Below are positions 37,291 through 48,336 of a stretch of DNA of 64,000 nucleotides, in pieces. The position numbers and the translations under genes are program-made. Origin of the DNA: Klebsormidium nitens (taxonomy: Eukaryota > Streptophyta > Klebsormidiophyceae > Klebsormidiales > Klebsormidiaceae); assembly GCA_000708835.1 (NCBI GenBank), contig DF237261.1, forward strand, positions 41,865 through 105,864. The letters are read 5' to 3'. The notes beneath the pieces were generated by a model. It was not told where the DNA came from and ran no database searches. It worked only from the letters and a program-made list of their open reading frames with translations. Numbering within the stretch: position 1 is the stretch's first letter; every line of letters starts with the position of its first letter.

Positions 37291-38340
37291 ATGGATGGTG
37301 AGATGGAGAAGGAGTTGCGCGCAATTTTGAAGAAGCAGAGTCCAGACAAGATTCAACGTGGAGCTCCTCCAAATCGTGCAGATTCAACGGTAAATAACTA
37401 CATACGAGACGTGCGGCACGTTTTTGTAAAGGGACCCTGGGGGGGGACAATGCATGACCTTGACTGGGTAAGTGATTTCAACGCTGTTAAGAAAGTGCTG
37501 AAGGGGCTGACAAATTCTCGAGATGGAAAACCCTTGAAAGATCTCACTAAAGGGAATTACGCGGCTCCCTTTGCAATCCTTGCGGCCCACTTGCATGATA
37601 ACGAAGCGCACGCTGCATATTCTCGCTTCATACAGAAGATGAAACCCACACAGGAGGATCTGGACCAAACGGCTCAAAAAAAGACCCCAAAAGAAGTAGA
37701 CAACTGGGTGAGTTGGTCCGAGCTGCTCGACAAGCGTAAAGAACTCGACCAACGCATCAACTCTGAGGTGGTGGCTAAATTTCGAGATGATCAGAAGTTA
37801 AATCGGCACGATAAACAGCTCGTGATGGATCATCTGATACTCTGTCTATACACAATGCCTCTTGGACCACTTCGAAACGAATATGCGCATTGTAAGTTCG
37901 TTTTGCAAGAGGAGGACGAAATCGAGATCAAGCCGGGTGACGAAAATCTCTGCGAGTTGAATGAAAATCCCGACCAATGCTTTTTCTACATCGCACGGCA
38001 TAAGACCTTGGAGAAAGATGGAGTTCGAAAGCTTGAAATTCCTGAAAATCTTGTGAATGTGATACTCCGCTCTTTCAATCTCATTCCCAGGCAATATCTA
38101 ATACTCAAGAGACACTATCTTGACTGGAAGGACGAATCGATAGCAAACTTTACCGTTGTCTTGAACGAGTTAGGACAGAGGCACTTCGGTAAGAATCTAT
38201 CTTGCACATTGCTTCGACACATAAGTCATACTGAGGAGAGTCCTCGATTGCATTCACGCGGTGAGATGCGGGCAAAAGCGAAGTATATGGGGCATAGCAT
38301 GAGGACAGCGGACGAGCTCTATAACAGACGATACGGATGA
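37291..38340 (+). CDS. Tyrosine recombinase / integrase-like protein
   Basis: 349 aa, one exon. Residues 1-170 are the helical DNA-binding part. The catalytic part shows Arg in GPLRNEY (R195), Lys in ARHKTLEKDG (K238 region), LLRHISHTE (R309, H313), the MGHSMRTADELYNRRY motif with H335, and a terminal Tyr (Y344 or Y348). This order (R, K, H/R, H, Y) is that of tyrosine recombinases, which cut and join DNA through a 3'-phosphotyrosine. In this setting it would integrate or resolve the element. It follows the truncated relative by 63 bp. No break is visible. Confidence 0.8.
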   Translation: MDGEMEKELRAILKKQSPDKIQRGAPPNRADSTVNNYIRDVRHVFVKGPWGGTMHDLDWVSDFNAVKKVLKGLTNSRDGKPLKDLTKGNYAAPFAILAAHLHDNEAHAAYSRFIQKMKPTQEDLDQTAQKKTPKEVDNWVSWSELLDKRKELDQRINSEVVAKFRDDQKLNRHDKQLVMDHLILCLYTMPLGPLRNEYAHCKFVLQEEDEIEIKPGDENLCELNENPDQCFFYIARHKTLEKDGVRKLEIPENLVNVILRSFNLIPRQYLILKRHYLDWKDESIANFTVVLNELGQRHFGKNLSCTLLRHISHTEESPRLHSRGEMRAKAKYMGHSMRTADELYNRRYG

Positions 38341-38407
38341 CAGCTTGGGGTGCGCGTCACCTGTGCCCACAAATTTTCTCAGGCTTGAAACTAAGGAGCG
38401 TACCGCC

Positions 38408-38647
38408 ATGTCGGGCATCCACAATCACTCGAGCTCTTCCCCGTGTCCAGCCTGCTTTGAATCGGCGAAGTACAAGGAGGAAGTCCAGGCAAAAGGCAGA
38501 AAATATGCCAGATCCTATTATCATCTGCATAAGGAGCGGATCCTGCTTAAGAAGGCCCTCGAACGGATAGAGAAGGGTGTCCGAGTAAGCAGATGTACTA
38601 GAGAGCGGTTAAATGAAGCTAACATCTACTCGCTGATCAAGGCGTAG
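38408..38647 (+). CDS. Small Cys-containing basic protein, 79 aa
   Basis: The ATG at 38408 sits in a good context (CCGCCATG), with TAAGGAG ten bases upstream. The protein begins with a Ser/His-rich stretch, has a CPAC pair, and is then a basic helix with many Lys and Arg. I do not recognise it; it may be a small DNA-binding protein. An earlier in-frame ATG at 38345 exists but lies only five bases after the upstream gene's stop. It sits between the recombinase and the PrimPol gene. Confidence 0.5.
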   Translation: MSGIHNHSSSSPCPACFESAKYKEEVQAKGRKYARSYYHLHKERILLKKALERIEKGVRVSRCTRERLNEANIYSLIKA

Positions 38648-38854
38648 AAGCGCTCATCGGATTGAAAGCCATTCACAAAGGACTGGACCACTTGGTGAAT
38701 GATGCAGAAGTGCAGGCAATCAATACATGCAACTTTTGAAGCACATGAAAGCTTGTGCTTCAAGGCGGCAATCGTGATGCCACTCGCAGTGCGTTTGTCA
38801 ATGTCTATTTTTTTCTCGGCTTGAAAACAATAGGAGGCAAGCGGATTTGGGACC

Positions 38855-41695
38855 ATGGAATCCACGAAGCTGATTGGCGCTCTAGAGGAGTACGCACAAG
38901 AGGGTCTCTATGCTATACCAGCAAAGGCATCCCTTTGGAAAGACGGCACCAAGAAGGTTTTTGGGACCATGCCGCATGCCAACGGAGACTCAGCTATACG
39001 GTCTGGCTCCGATTGGAGTGCTTCTAGGGCAAGAATTCTTGAACACATTGAAACGAGAGGATACAACTTTCTTGCAATCAAGACCGGTGCTATATCCGAT
39101 TGCTTCGTCCTAGATGTAGACGTGAAGGACAAACAAGATGAGGATATCTTAGCTGGAATGCCCTACTGGCAAAGCTTGATCGAGGAGCACGGTGAGCCCG
39201 ACACTTTGAGAGCAACCACTGCCAGTGGGGGCCTCCATTACTACTTCTCGTTTAGTAGCACAATCAAAGAAGGGCTTGAATCCGGCAAGAATTTCGTGGG
39301 GCTGGATGTTGACGGTCAGGTCTACGGCATTGATGGTCGCGGTGAGGGGGGTATAGCATTCGCTCCACCAAGCACTCTTGGTGAAGGCAGGGAGTATCAA
39401 TGGAACATGCCGCCTAAACGGACCAATATCAAGGCCGCACCTACGTGGGTTGTCGACCTTGTCAATGCGTCTGCCATAATTGCTGGTCACACTGGCAGAT
39501 CGAACGCAACCACTCGAAGCGGGATCCAAGCAGTGCATTATCCAGAACCCACTGAGCACCATGATATCGAGACCTTCGCAGATGATGGAGACCTGAACGA
39601 GGAATCATTGGACACTCGAGAGGCTGAAGGGTCTGAACACAAGATTGCTGCTGCAATGATGAAGCTGCTAAGAGATGCTGGGTTAGATGAGAACGTTAGC
39701 TTCTCGGGGAAGGTTTCCTTTCGTGGACCTCTTGGTTCGATTTACTCCTTCACCTGCAGGGGGCCTAGGCGGTGTATTCACGGCCACCGCCACAACGGCT
39801 CAAACAACTTTCGACTCATCAAACGGGGATGGGTCGTGCTTTACCGTTGTTTTGGCGTAGACTGCTCAGAAAAGCCGCTCGAAGAGTTGGGCAATCTCAG
39901 CCTTGCCGACTCACTGCTTGATGCGAATCCCACAAAATTGCACCCAACTTTCGACCGTTCGGTCTTCCCAGACAATTGCAGAGCAATATCACAAGACGAA
40001 TGCGAGTCTTATTTGAATCTCATCAGACGCAACGTGATGCACCGCTACCGGGGTCTTGCGGAAATCTTCAGCGCCATATATGCCGTTGATGGGCGTATCC
40101 TTGCTGAGGGGAAGACTTTCCGGTATTGGAACGGACGAAGGTGGCTACTGGATGGTTCCTTTCACGTGCAATCCGTCTTCTCGAGCCACATCGCAAGGAT
40201 TCTGCGCTGGTACGAGAATCAGAGACTGGCAGCCTTTAAAAGGGAGATCTATAAGCTCGCAAAGGAGTCGGAAGAGTGGGGTTGCATACCGGAGGGATCC
40301 GAATATACGCTTCCGGAGTGGGCAACTCATCCGAAGAGCGAACAAGAAAAAGAAACCTGCCGTTGGGCGTGGAAGGCGGTTGCGACCACTTTGCCATACC
40401 CAACGCAAAAAGATCTCCCGGATCTGACGCGTTGCTCTGAAGTGCGCATCTGCCTTGAGTACGTTGTTAATTCGCTGCAGATTCAAGAGGAGCTTAACGC
40501 CCTGATGGACCTTGCCAACCCCTTTCTATTTGCATGTGCTAATGGCGTGATTGATACTACAACAGGACAGCTGCTCGCACCCCATCCGGCCCAGCTGTGC
40601 TCGCGAGCTTCAACGGTTGCCTTCCGTGGTATGCCAAGAAGCAAATCAAGGTTCGCCAGATTCTTGCTGGATTGCTTCAACGGCGACAAGCAAGTGCTCG
40701 ACTAGTATCAACTCTACCTTGGGTACTGCATGACTGCTGACACAAGCGAGCAGATCTTTTTGGTCAAACAGGGGGAAGGATCGAACGGAAAAACACTGAC
40801 AAAGGTTGCTTCGTTTGAGATCTTTGGGTCCTACGCAGTGGTCATGGACCGAGACGTAATCATCGAGGCTGGCGGCCGACGCAGTGCGGAGTCTGCATCG
40901 TCTCACGTCATGGCCTTAAAGGGGGCTAGATTGGCGGAATCAGACGAATCAGGCGAGAAATCCGTTCTTAACGAATCGACCATAAAAGAGTTGTCCGGAG
41001 GAGGCTCGATCACGGCACGAGAGCTCCAAGGTAGGCAAGAGACTTTCATGGTGACCCACAAGGCAATTCTAAACACGAACTACAAGCCGGTCATGGAGAA
41101 CGCATCATTCAGTCTTATTCGCCGCATGGCCCTTCTTCCGATGATGGTCACCTTTAAGTCTGCCGAGAGTCTGAATCCAAACAAATCAAGAGAGAAGGCA
41201 AAAGACTCCACTCTCGAAGCATACCTCAAGTCTGATGAAGGCCGAGAGGACGGGCTATCATGGATTGCAGCAGGAGCGAGCCGCTACTTCGAAATCAAAC
41301 GGGCAAAGCCAAGCGCCTTGGTTCTCGAGAAACGGCCAAAGGCTATGGAAGACGCACTAAAAGCTTACGTGAATGACGCTGACGTTGCTAAACGTTTCAT
41401 TGAAGAATGCTTGGAGTTCGAAGAGCTGCATCCCGGACAACGGGCAACCTGGCATTTGGCGGGGGGTGAGCGCTTGCAAGAGGCGTTTCAGACGTGGATC
41501 AAAGAAGAAGACGTGTCTAGCTCCATCACCGCAACAGCTCTCAAGAAACGAGTCGTGCTGTATGCCGATGGCGGCAACCATCAAGTTGCGACCGGTCGCT
41601 TCACCGACAAGAAGGTCCAATTAAGGGGGCAATTCAAAGGCCTCAGTGGTGTGCGGCTAAGGCCTGAATTCCTCGACAGCATTTCACTGGTGTGA
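38855..41695 (+). CDS. PrimPol / D5-like SF3 helicase fusion with one in-frame stop
   Basis: Replicative primase-helicase of the kind found in giant viruses, virophages and plasmids. The frame runs 946 codons without introns. The Prim-Pol domain has motif I FVLDVDVKD (D87, D89), motif II SGGLHYYF (H128) and motif III GIDGRGEGG followed by APPS. A Cys/His zinc cluster (CRGPRRCIHGHRH to CFGVDC) follows at about residues 299-333. A D5_N-like region leads to the SF3 helicase, with Walker A GEGSNGKT (640-647), Walker B RLAESDE, then GGGSITAREL and the NTNYKP sensor. A single TAG at 40703-40705 (codon 617) lies between D5_N and the helicase, in the same frame on both sides; CAG or CAA is the likely ancestor. 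It is unrelated to the primase at 30 kb. ATAGGAG precedes the start. Confidence 0.85.
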
Positions 41696-42110
41696 CCGGA
41701 GAGACGGGCCAACAGACTTGCAAGACGCTGAGCAGCGATCTGTGGGCGGCGGACCGCATACTTGTCATTTGGGGCCTCTTCATTGCCTTGCAGATCGACT
41801 TCGTCTACCACTAACATTGCAGACCATAAGTCTAAAAGTCTTATTTCTCAACTCTTTTTCTTTCCAGGTTTTTTCCAACCCCCCCTTAGGCACCTATGTC
41901 CTATAAGAAAAAAGATCCGCATTCGAGCTCTTTTGGACTTCTAGGCTGCCACCGGCATTTGCAGATCGGGAGCAGATCACTCGCTCCACTCATCACATGA
42001 TGCATGAGCTAGCTTCCACCAAAACATGTGCGCTATGCAACTCAATATGTAGCGCCAAAGATTGATTGAAGAGAATGGGCCAACTGGCCATGGCACTTGG
42101 CCAAGCAACG
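41696..42110. other. Intergenic, convergent gene ends
   Basis: Lies between the stop of the PrimPol-helicase and the stop of the transposase. No gene seen. A pyrimidine-rich stretch around 41845-41885 could be a 3' processing region. Confidence 0.4.
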
Positions 42111-45100
42111 TCAATAACTTAGGAGGCAGCCCCGCACTGCCGGGGTCCAGGTGTCTGCTCTTCCGGCTATCCGTAGCTTAGGGTCATCGACTCTCCTTAG
42201 CCTCGCATTCCGCCCGCTGATGACGTTGGCTAGAATAACCATGAACGCACTCAAGCCGCTAAACCATGCAAGGACTTTGAACTTTACGAGGAATGAGTTG
42301 CAGCTCTCGACGGCGGACGTGTTGACCCAGCGCATGGCGTCGTAGTAATCTGTAAAAAGGAGACATAAGCAAGGTTGACACGTGGATCAAAAGCACGAGG
42401 CTCGCAAGAAGTAAGGTATGCTGCACATAATCAAGTTGCCTAAGCCTCGGCCACTCGAGTTGGGGGGCACTCAGTGTGCCCAATTCAGAATGAACAACTC
42501 TGGGAGGGAATTCCAGCGGCACACATGCTACACTGATCGAGATCGCTTTCCTGCTGCCCGGCAACAAGGCACGTGCCTTCAAAAAGAACAATCACGCTCA
42601 CGCTTCGCGAGATCTGACTTCGGCCTGCCCAGGTTCTCACCCGGATTAAACCCTGGCCCACACTTGTGAGCCTCAGCATCAGTTCGTTGGAAGTGAAATC
42701 TGCAAGGCAATGAAAAATATTGAAGTGTCCAGCTGCCGTTCGAAGCAGTATGCATCTAAGACTTGTGGCAAGGCGCTCGAGACTGTTCCCATGGACCTCC
42801 TACCCAAAAGTGCTCAGCCTTTTTTCGACCTGCCGCCCCCTGCAGTCTGCTACATTATGTGGCAAAACAGCTGGCGCCTTCTTGCGCAGATCATTCTGCC
42901 AGACCCTAGAGGCACTTGCATTCGAATCCAGGATGGAAGGGCAGCGCAAGGTTTTGCTCACCTGTCCACCAGAAAGCGCACGTCCGCAAAGAACGTGGGC
43001 TCTCGTCTCATGCAGTAAGCCTGGAGCTTGCAGGCGTTGTCGTAAATCAGGAACGCCGGAAGGTTTCGTCGGTGAGCCGCGTGTAGAGCACAGTAAACGG
43101 GTCCCGAGGGGACTCGCCCCGCAGCATCACGTGCCAACCGTAGATCACCCGGTGGGGGCAGCAGAACACAAACCCTCCCTTGGTGTGCTGTCGCAGACGC
43201 TTGGCAGACTTCACGCTGCTCTTGGCAGCGATCTCAGCGTCGAACTCGCCCACTGTGAGCCCGCTTCGGCAGCGATGTTCTTCCCGGCGGTCAACGGACC
43301 TCCCAAGCTCGTCCTCGAACGGCCTGTACTGCGGAAGAGGCCGCTTCTGCTCCCAACCCGGCAGGGGATAGCAACCTAGCTCTCGTTGCTCTTTACAGAA
43401 CGGATGGTCAGGAGGAAGAGCCTCGGCTTCAGAGCCGTCGGTCTCGAGCCCCAATCTGCCGTTCAGAAGCCGGAGCTCCGCCGGAGACAGAGGGTACTGC
43501 TGCGGGGCTGGCGGGGTCAGACTTTCGACTCCGGCCAGCAGGTCGTTGGCACGTGCCTCCCAGAAGCGGAAGACTTCTCGCTGCTCAGCGTTCGGAGGAA
43601 CTCCCTGCGTGCGAAAATCTCGGGCCAGGCTCACGCAGTGGTCTAGCCCTTCGATGGCCGAGAGCGCCCACCCTGCTCGATCCACACCCAGGCCGCACGC
43701 CCCCCGACCGAATAGAGTGAGGCGATAGAGGTGGTGCAGAGCGGGCATGAAGAAGTCTGGGAAGACGTCGCCGTAGTGGTCGAGCAGCCGCCGCAAAACC
43801 GGCGCATGCTCAGCCAAGGTGGCTTTGTCTTCGCCGGTTGCAGCGCCACCGAGGAGGAGCTTTCGCACGACGGCCAGCGCCCGTCCGTGCTGAATGAGGT
43901 TCGAGTCGTCCGAGACGGAGAGAGGGGCGCCCAGCCCGTAGAGGAGCTCCGACCACTTGCCGGGGCAGAGCGGGGGCCAGCGCGGATTCTCACGCAGCGC
44001 CTCCCTCTCGATTCCATCAAGGAGCTCGAACATGGATTGGTTCTTTGAGCGAATCTGGCCGGTCTGCTCCATCAGGATGCGCCGCCTCCAGTGAAGAAGA
44101 ACGGGGTCTGCATCAGCATCATCTGGGTCCGGCACGAAGTCGCTCACTGCTTCGACGTCAGCCCGCTCGAGCGCAACCTGCATGAGACACAAGGTACCGT
44201 CAGTACCCAGCGCAACGTGAGTTAAAAGTTGCTTCATTTGTACATAAGAATTCAGGCAACTTCTGACTGATGTGCCACGTCAGCGCTTCGTGCGACAGAG
44301 TCAGATCTCGCTCGCATCTCTAAAGAAGATCACGCGACTTCTGACTTATCATAGATGCGCGTCACAAAGTGCACTTGTGTGGTCAGGTAGTGACAGATTC
44401 TTGTCTAGCTTTTGTCAGATGTATATATGAAAGTCTGATGCAAAACCTAGATAGAGGAGGCGGCAGTGAGAAACAAGGATGCCGCTCTGGCCATGTACCG
44501 ACCACTTACCAGGAGCTCTTGGTACTCGATTGGAGCCAGGGACTTCCCAAGTTCAGGATCTCTCGGATGATGCCCACTGAAACGCGCAAGCAGCGTCCGC
44601 AGCTCAGGCTGGATCACAAGACGCCGCTTCATCCCCCGCCCCTCCAGAGACGCAGCGCAGAAGTTGACCCCGGCTTCCATGGTCTTCTCCACGTTAACGC
44701 CAGCAGAGTCTTGGCTCGGCGCAGTAAACGGGCGCACAGCTGCTGCGCTGGTCCCTGACAACCCACCCTTCTGCCGCCCCCCATCGGCACAAGCCAGGCC
44801 CGCGAGACCGTCGCACAGAAGTACCTGTCAGGGACAAGAAGGCGAATCGGAATGTCAAGCAGACCTCATGCACTGGTGACCCTAGCAACGCGCTGGCGGG
44901 GGGCTTCAAACTGAAAACAGGGACACGCCCTCTCGATGGGGTCTCCCTCCTCTGCAAAGACCCTGCAAAGCTCAGCGCTCAGTATCTCCGCACCAAGCGA
45001 TGCCTTTGAGCAAGCAAAAACTTCGACGTCTTGAGCAAGGGCACTGACCTTTGGATGCAGCCCACAGATGCTGCAACACTCCAGGATGGACCGTCCGCAC

Positions 45101-48100
45101 AACCTGAAGAAGCCCAGGCTCGCCTTGCGCCAGGTCTCTTCCGAGAGGAGCACCGCACTTGGTTTGTACTGCCGCCGGGCTTCCGCACAGGCAGAGATGA
45201 AGCCGTTGGAAGCTGAGCCAGACTCTTGAATGGATCGGAGCAGGAGTTGGCACGAGGCTTGAGTGACGATGACCGCTCTCGTCCAGGCAAAGAGGCCGAG
45301 GGCTTCACCATTGAAGTGAACCGTGTGTTTCTCGGGGCAGGTGCAGCAGAAGATGCGGACCTTCACCTATGGAGGAGGAGGGTTCTGATCAGAAAAGCCA
45401 GCATCAGAAAAGCGATCAACTTGAATCAAGGCCAGAGGGAGCGCGTGCCCTTTTTTACAAGCCCAAGTCAGAAGTCGCCATCTGATCTCTATAGGAAAGA
45501 GACTCCTTTCTGACTGACAGTGAGCCCGCTTTTCTGACCCGCTTGCCACGTCAGCAGAGCCGCAGTCAGAAGTCGCCCGTAAATTTCTATAGAAGAGCAA
45601 CTCCTTTTTGACTGGGGTCTGTCGCTCCCCGACCCGCTTTCCACGTCAGCAGAGCCGCAGTCAGAAGTTGCCCTCTAATCACTATATAAAAGAGACTCCT
45701 TTTGACTGACAATGAACCTGCCGCCCTGACCCGCTTGCCACGTCAACAGAGCCGCAGTCAGAAGTCGCCATCTGATCTCTATGAAAAGGTGACTCCTTTT
45801 TGACTGAGACCGTACGCTTAGGAGCCGTGACAGCAAGTCAAGCAGGCTTCACCTTATTTGCAACTCCTCCTTGATGCATCAAAGAGCACAGCCTATGCGC
45901 AATTGCAGTGCGGCTCTCTTAGACGTCTGTGCGGCCTCACCTCTTGCGACCACTGCAGGGAGTAGATGTGCGCGGATTGCCAGAGCCTGATCCATTTAGT
46001 CTTGCAGCGGGGAGGCGCTCTGGGGCAAGGGGCTGACAGGCACTCCATCGTGCTGAGCTCCGCGAAGTCCCGCGCTACCAGCTCACTGACCTTCACAGGT
46101 TGGCGCAACAGGGTGACCTCAGGGTCGTGGACATCCCAGCTATCCACCGGGCGCACCAGCTTGGGGATCTCGACCTGGACCGCCTCTGCCTCCATGGGAA
46201 GCACCACCGCAACGCGCCCTGACGCGCCATGGGTGCACGGCCTTGAAGGGCAAGCGCAGCTCGTGCACACCGGGACCATGACCTCGCCACGCCTTCCCAC
46301 GCCGACGCCACTGCAGCCCTCGACTTCTGAGTCCTTGCAGCTGCGCGCACCGTCTGCCACCATCGGCTCTGCTGCGTCGCGCTCTCTGGCCGCCCAGAAC
46401 GCCTTGCTCCTCCGCTTCACCCCTCCCCTCGCCCCACCAGCTTCCCCGCCGTCCACTTGCTCCGACCGAGCCCGCTTCCCGCTTGCAGACGCAGAGCTAC
46501 AGCACCTAGACGCACACGCCTCGCCGCCCAGATCGATGCCGCCAAACAGCCTAGGATGCTGCTTGCAGAAGCAGATTTCCCCCTTGCAGGTCGCCTCGTG
46601 GTGGCCGCCAATGACCAGCTCGAGGAGATACGCTTCTAGCTCTGCAGAAGCATCCACTGAGGGGGAGCCCTGGTCTCCAGCCGGACCTTGTGCACCAGCC
46701 GCGCACCTCTCATGGGCGCCACGCGCTGCCGCCTCCCCTGCCTCAACTTGCACATCACCTTCCCCTCGATAGACGGAAACAAGGGCCCGCTCGAGCTGCG
46801 CCTCCGAAAAGAGACACCCGCTCACCCTGTGAATGCCATCCGGGCGCTGCAAGGCTCTCTTCGCCTCTAGGATGTGGCTGCAGTCAGTTGTCTTTGAGCA
46901 ACCGCTTTGCCTCCCCTCGCAGTACCAGGGGAACTGCTCGCTGGCACCAAAGTGAACCATCGTCCTGTGCGGCGAGGGGGACGCTGCGTTCCAGTAGACA
47001 CCAAAGACTCTCTCTCCAGGTTTAGAGCAAGGTGCCTCAACCACTCTGGCGCCCCTCTGCAGAGAGATGTGGCTCGCTTGCCTTGGCCCCTCCAGCGCCT
47101 GCAGCGCGAGCTTGTGAACGCAGGGCGCTCCAAAGAATAGCCGCCCCCGATCGCAGGTGCAGCTTGCGGCCCCCGAGGTGTCCCAGTAAACTGTCTCTAA
47201 GAGAGCGCGCGCCTTGCTGGGCCGGCCAAGGGGCTTGGGCCTGGCGGCGTTGTGGTCCCAAGTCGTCGCCAGGTAGACAGAGCTGGTGGAGTCCTCCTCG
47301 CCGATGCTGTAGAAGACGCACTGTCCAGCCTTGATGCCCGCGAGGAACTTGGCAGCTTGAGCGGCGATTGTCAGCCGGCCTTCTGCATCGCGCGCGTCCG
47401 TTGACGAAGCACAAGGGGGACTCTGCACAAGGCGCATTGCTCAGTCAACTACTCGATGAGGCGCAATCCACCAGCTTACTGTAGGGCTTCTTTACTGCGC
47501 ACAGCTTCACCTCCAGCCCTGCTTCCCGTTCTGAAGACTTGCATTCAATGAATCAGCCCAGCTCAGCAAGTCAGCGGCAATACGTCTCCAATCTGCACAT
47601 CATTCACAAGAAGACTGCGGGAAGTGATTCACATTTTTGACAGTGAGAGGTGGCTCACCGCTGCTAGTGGCTTCCGTGCCGCCTCTCCCACTTTCCGGCC
47701 CCTGTTCAGTGCTGCTTCTGCTGCAGTACTTGCGCGGCGCCCACCAATTGCAAGCCGCGCCTCCTCCCCCTTGGCTTGCAGAGCGACAACGTCCTCGCCC
47801 AGCAACACCTTCACCTGGCGCCATGGCTCCGCAACTGCTGTGCGCTCAAACCACACCTCTGCTGGACCCACCCAACCTCTTCTTACAACAGTCGCTGCAG
47901 TGCTGGTGGTAGAAACGGGTCCAATGAGGTTCTTCACGCACTCCAAACACACGGGCTGCTCCTTCCTCTGACCTTTCACTCTTGAGCTCGGATCGGACAC
48001 TGCAAAACCCTTGAGCTCCTGACCTTTTCGAAAGTCTAGCTCGCAGCCATTGGCATTGGGCCTTATAAGACTCTGCTTGCAAAGTGCGCATTTGGAGGCC

Positions 48101-48336
48101 AAAGAGTCAAGTGACAGGAGCTTTGGATCCACCACGAAATCACCCCTGCTGATTGCTTTTAGAGTTGCCGGATGAAAGGCTTGCAAGAGAGCTGCAGAAG
48201 GGGTGCCAGCCGCTGGCGCACTTGCTGGTGCCAGTGGCACCTGCTCTCTCCCCCCGTCTGCTGTGCTTGTGCAGGCACTGGCGGACCTGCAGTTCTGGGC
48301 TCGGTACTCCGACTGCACTACATTCTGAGCTCGCAT
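42111..48336 (-). CDS. KDZ-type DDE transposase with SWIM zinc finger (frameshifted)
   Basis: Cut-and-paste transposase of the Kyakuja-Dileera-Zisupton class. Seven exons: 48336-47659, 47422-45941, 45366-45049, 44824-44510, 44177-42962, 42699-42641, 42349-42111, about 1,435 aa. Exon 2 has a SWIM finger (CTCDRG to PCVHKLA) and more Cys clusters. Exon 3 has a Cys-rich VRIFCCTCPEKH segment like those tied to KDZ proteins. The catalytic set is CDG (exon 4), YDNACKL (exon 5) and Glu in VNTSAVESCNSFL (exon 7). The core also shows GGFVFCCPHRVIYGWH and FRLVDRFHF-like context. Between TDET and LPAFLIYDN, near 43062, one base is missing. Phases close only if one base is restored, so the gene is probably dead. 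Introns 2 and 4 carry the satellite also found in the primase-helicase gene. Confidence 0.85.
44258..44350. repeat. Intronic hairpin satellite, diverged units (transposase intron 4)
   Basis: Units with CAACTTCTGACTG and GCGACTTCTGACT flank a TGCCACGTCAGC spacer. Same family as the primase-helicase intron arrays. Confidence 0.65.
45466..45806. repeat. Intronic hairpin satellite, 4 units (transposase intron 2)
   Basis: Four units read AGTCAGAAGTCGCC, then TCTGATCTCTAT, then GACTCCTTTTTGACTG, with the spacer CCGCTTGCCACGTCAGCAGA. They closely match the units at 29334-29649. Confidence 0.85.

Noticed and set aside
37258-38837. AGGAG motifs as bacterial ribosome binding sites
   Set aside because: The spacing to the starts is mostly too long, and the surroundings are eukaryotic nuclear genes; a promoter or leader motif is more likely.
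40690-40730. A tiny intron removing the TAG in the PrimPol-D5 gene
   Set aside because: The only GT-AG pair around the stop is about a dozen bases apart, far too short to splice, and the frame is unchanged on both sides.
34888-42110. Target-site duplication or attachment repeats bounding the compact block
   Set aside because: Only a 7-bp CTAGGCT match (near 34934 and 41942) was found, too short to be meaningful without other copies.
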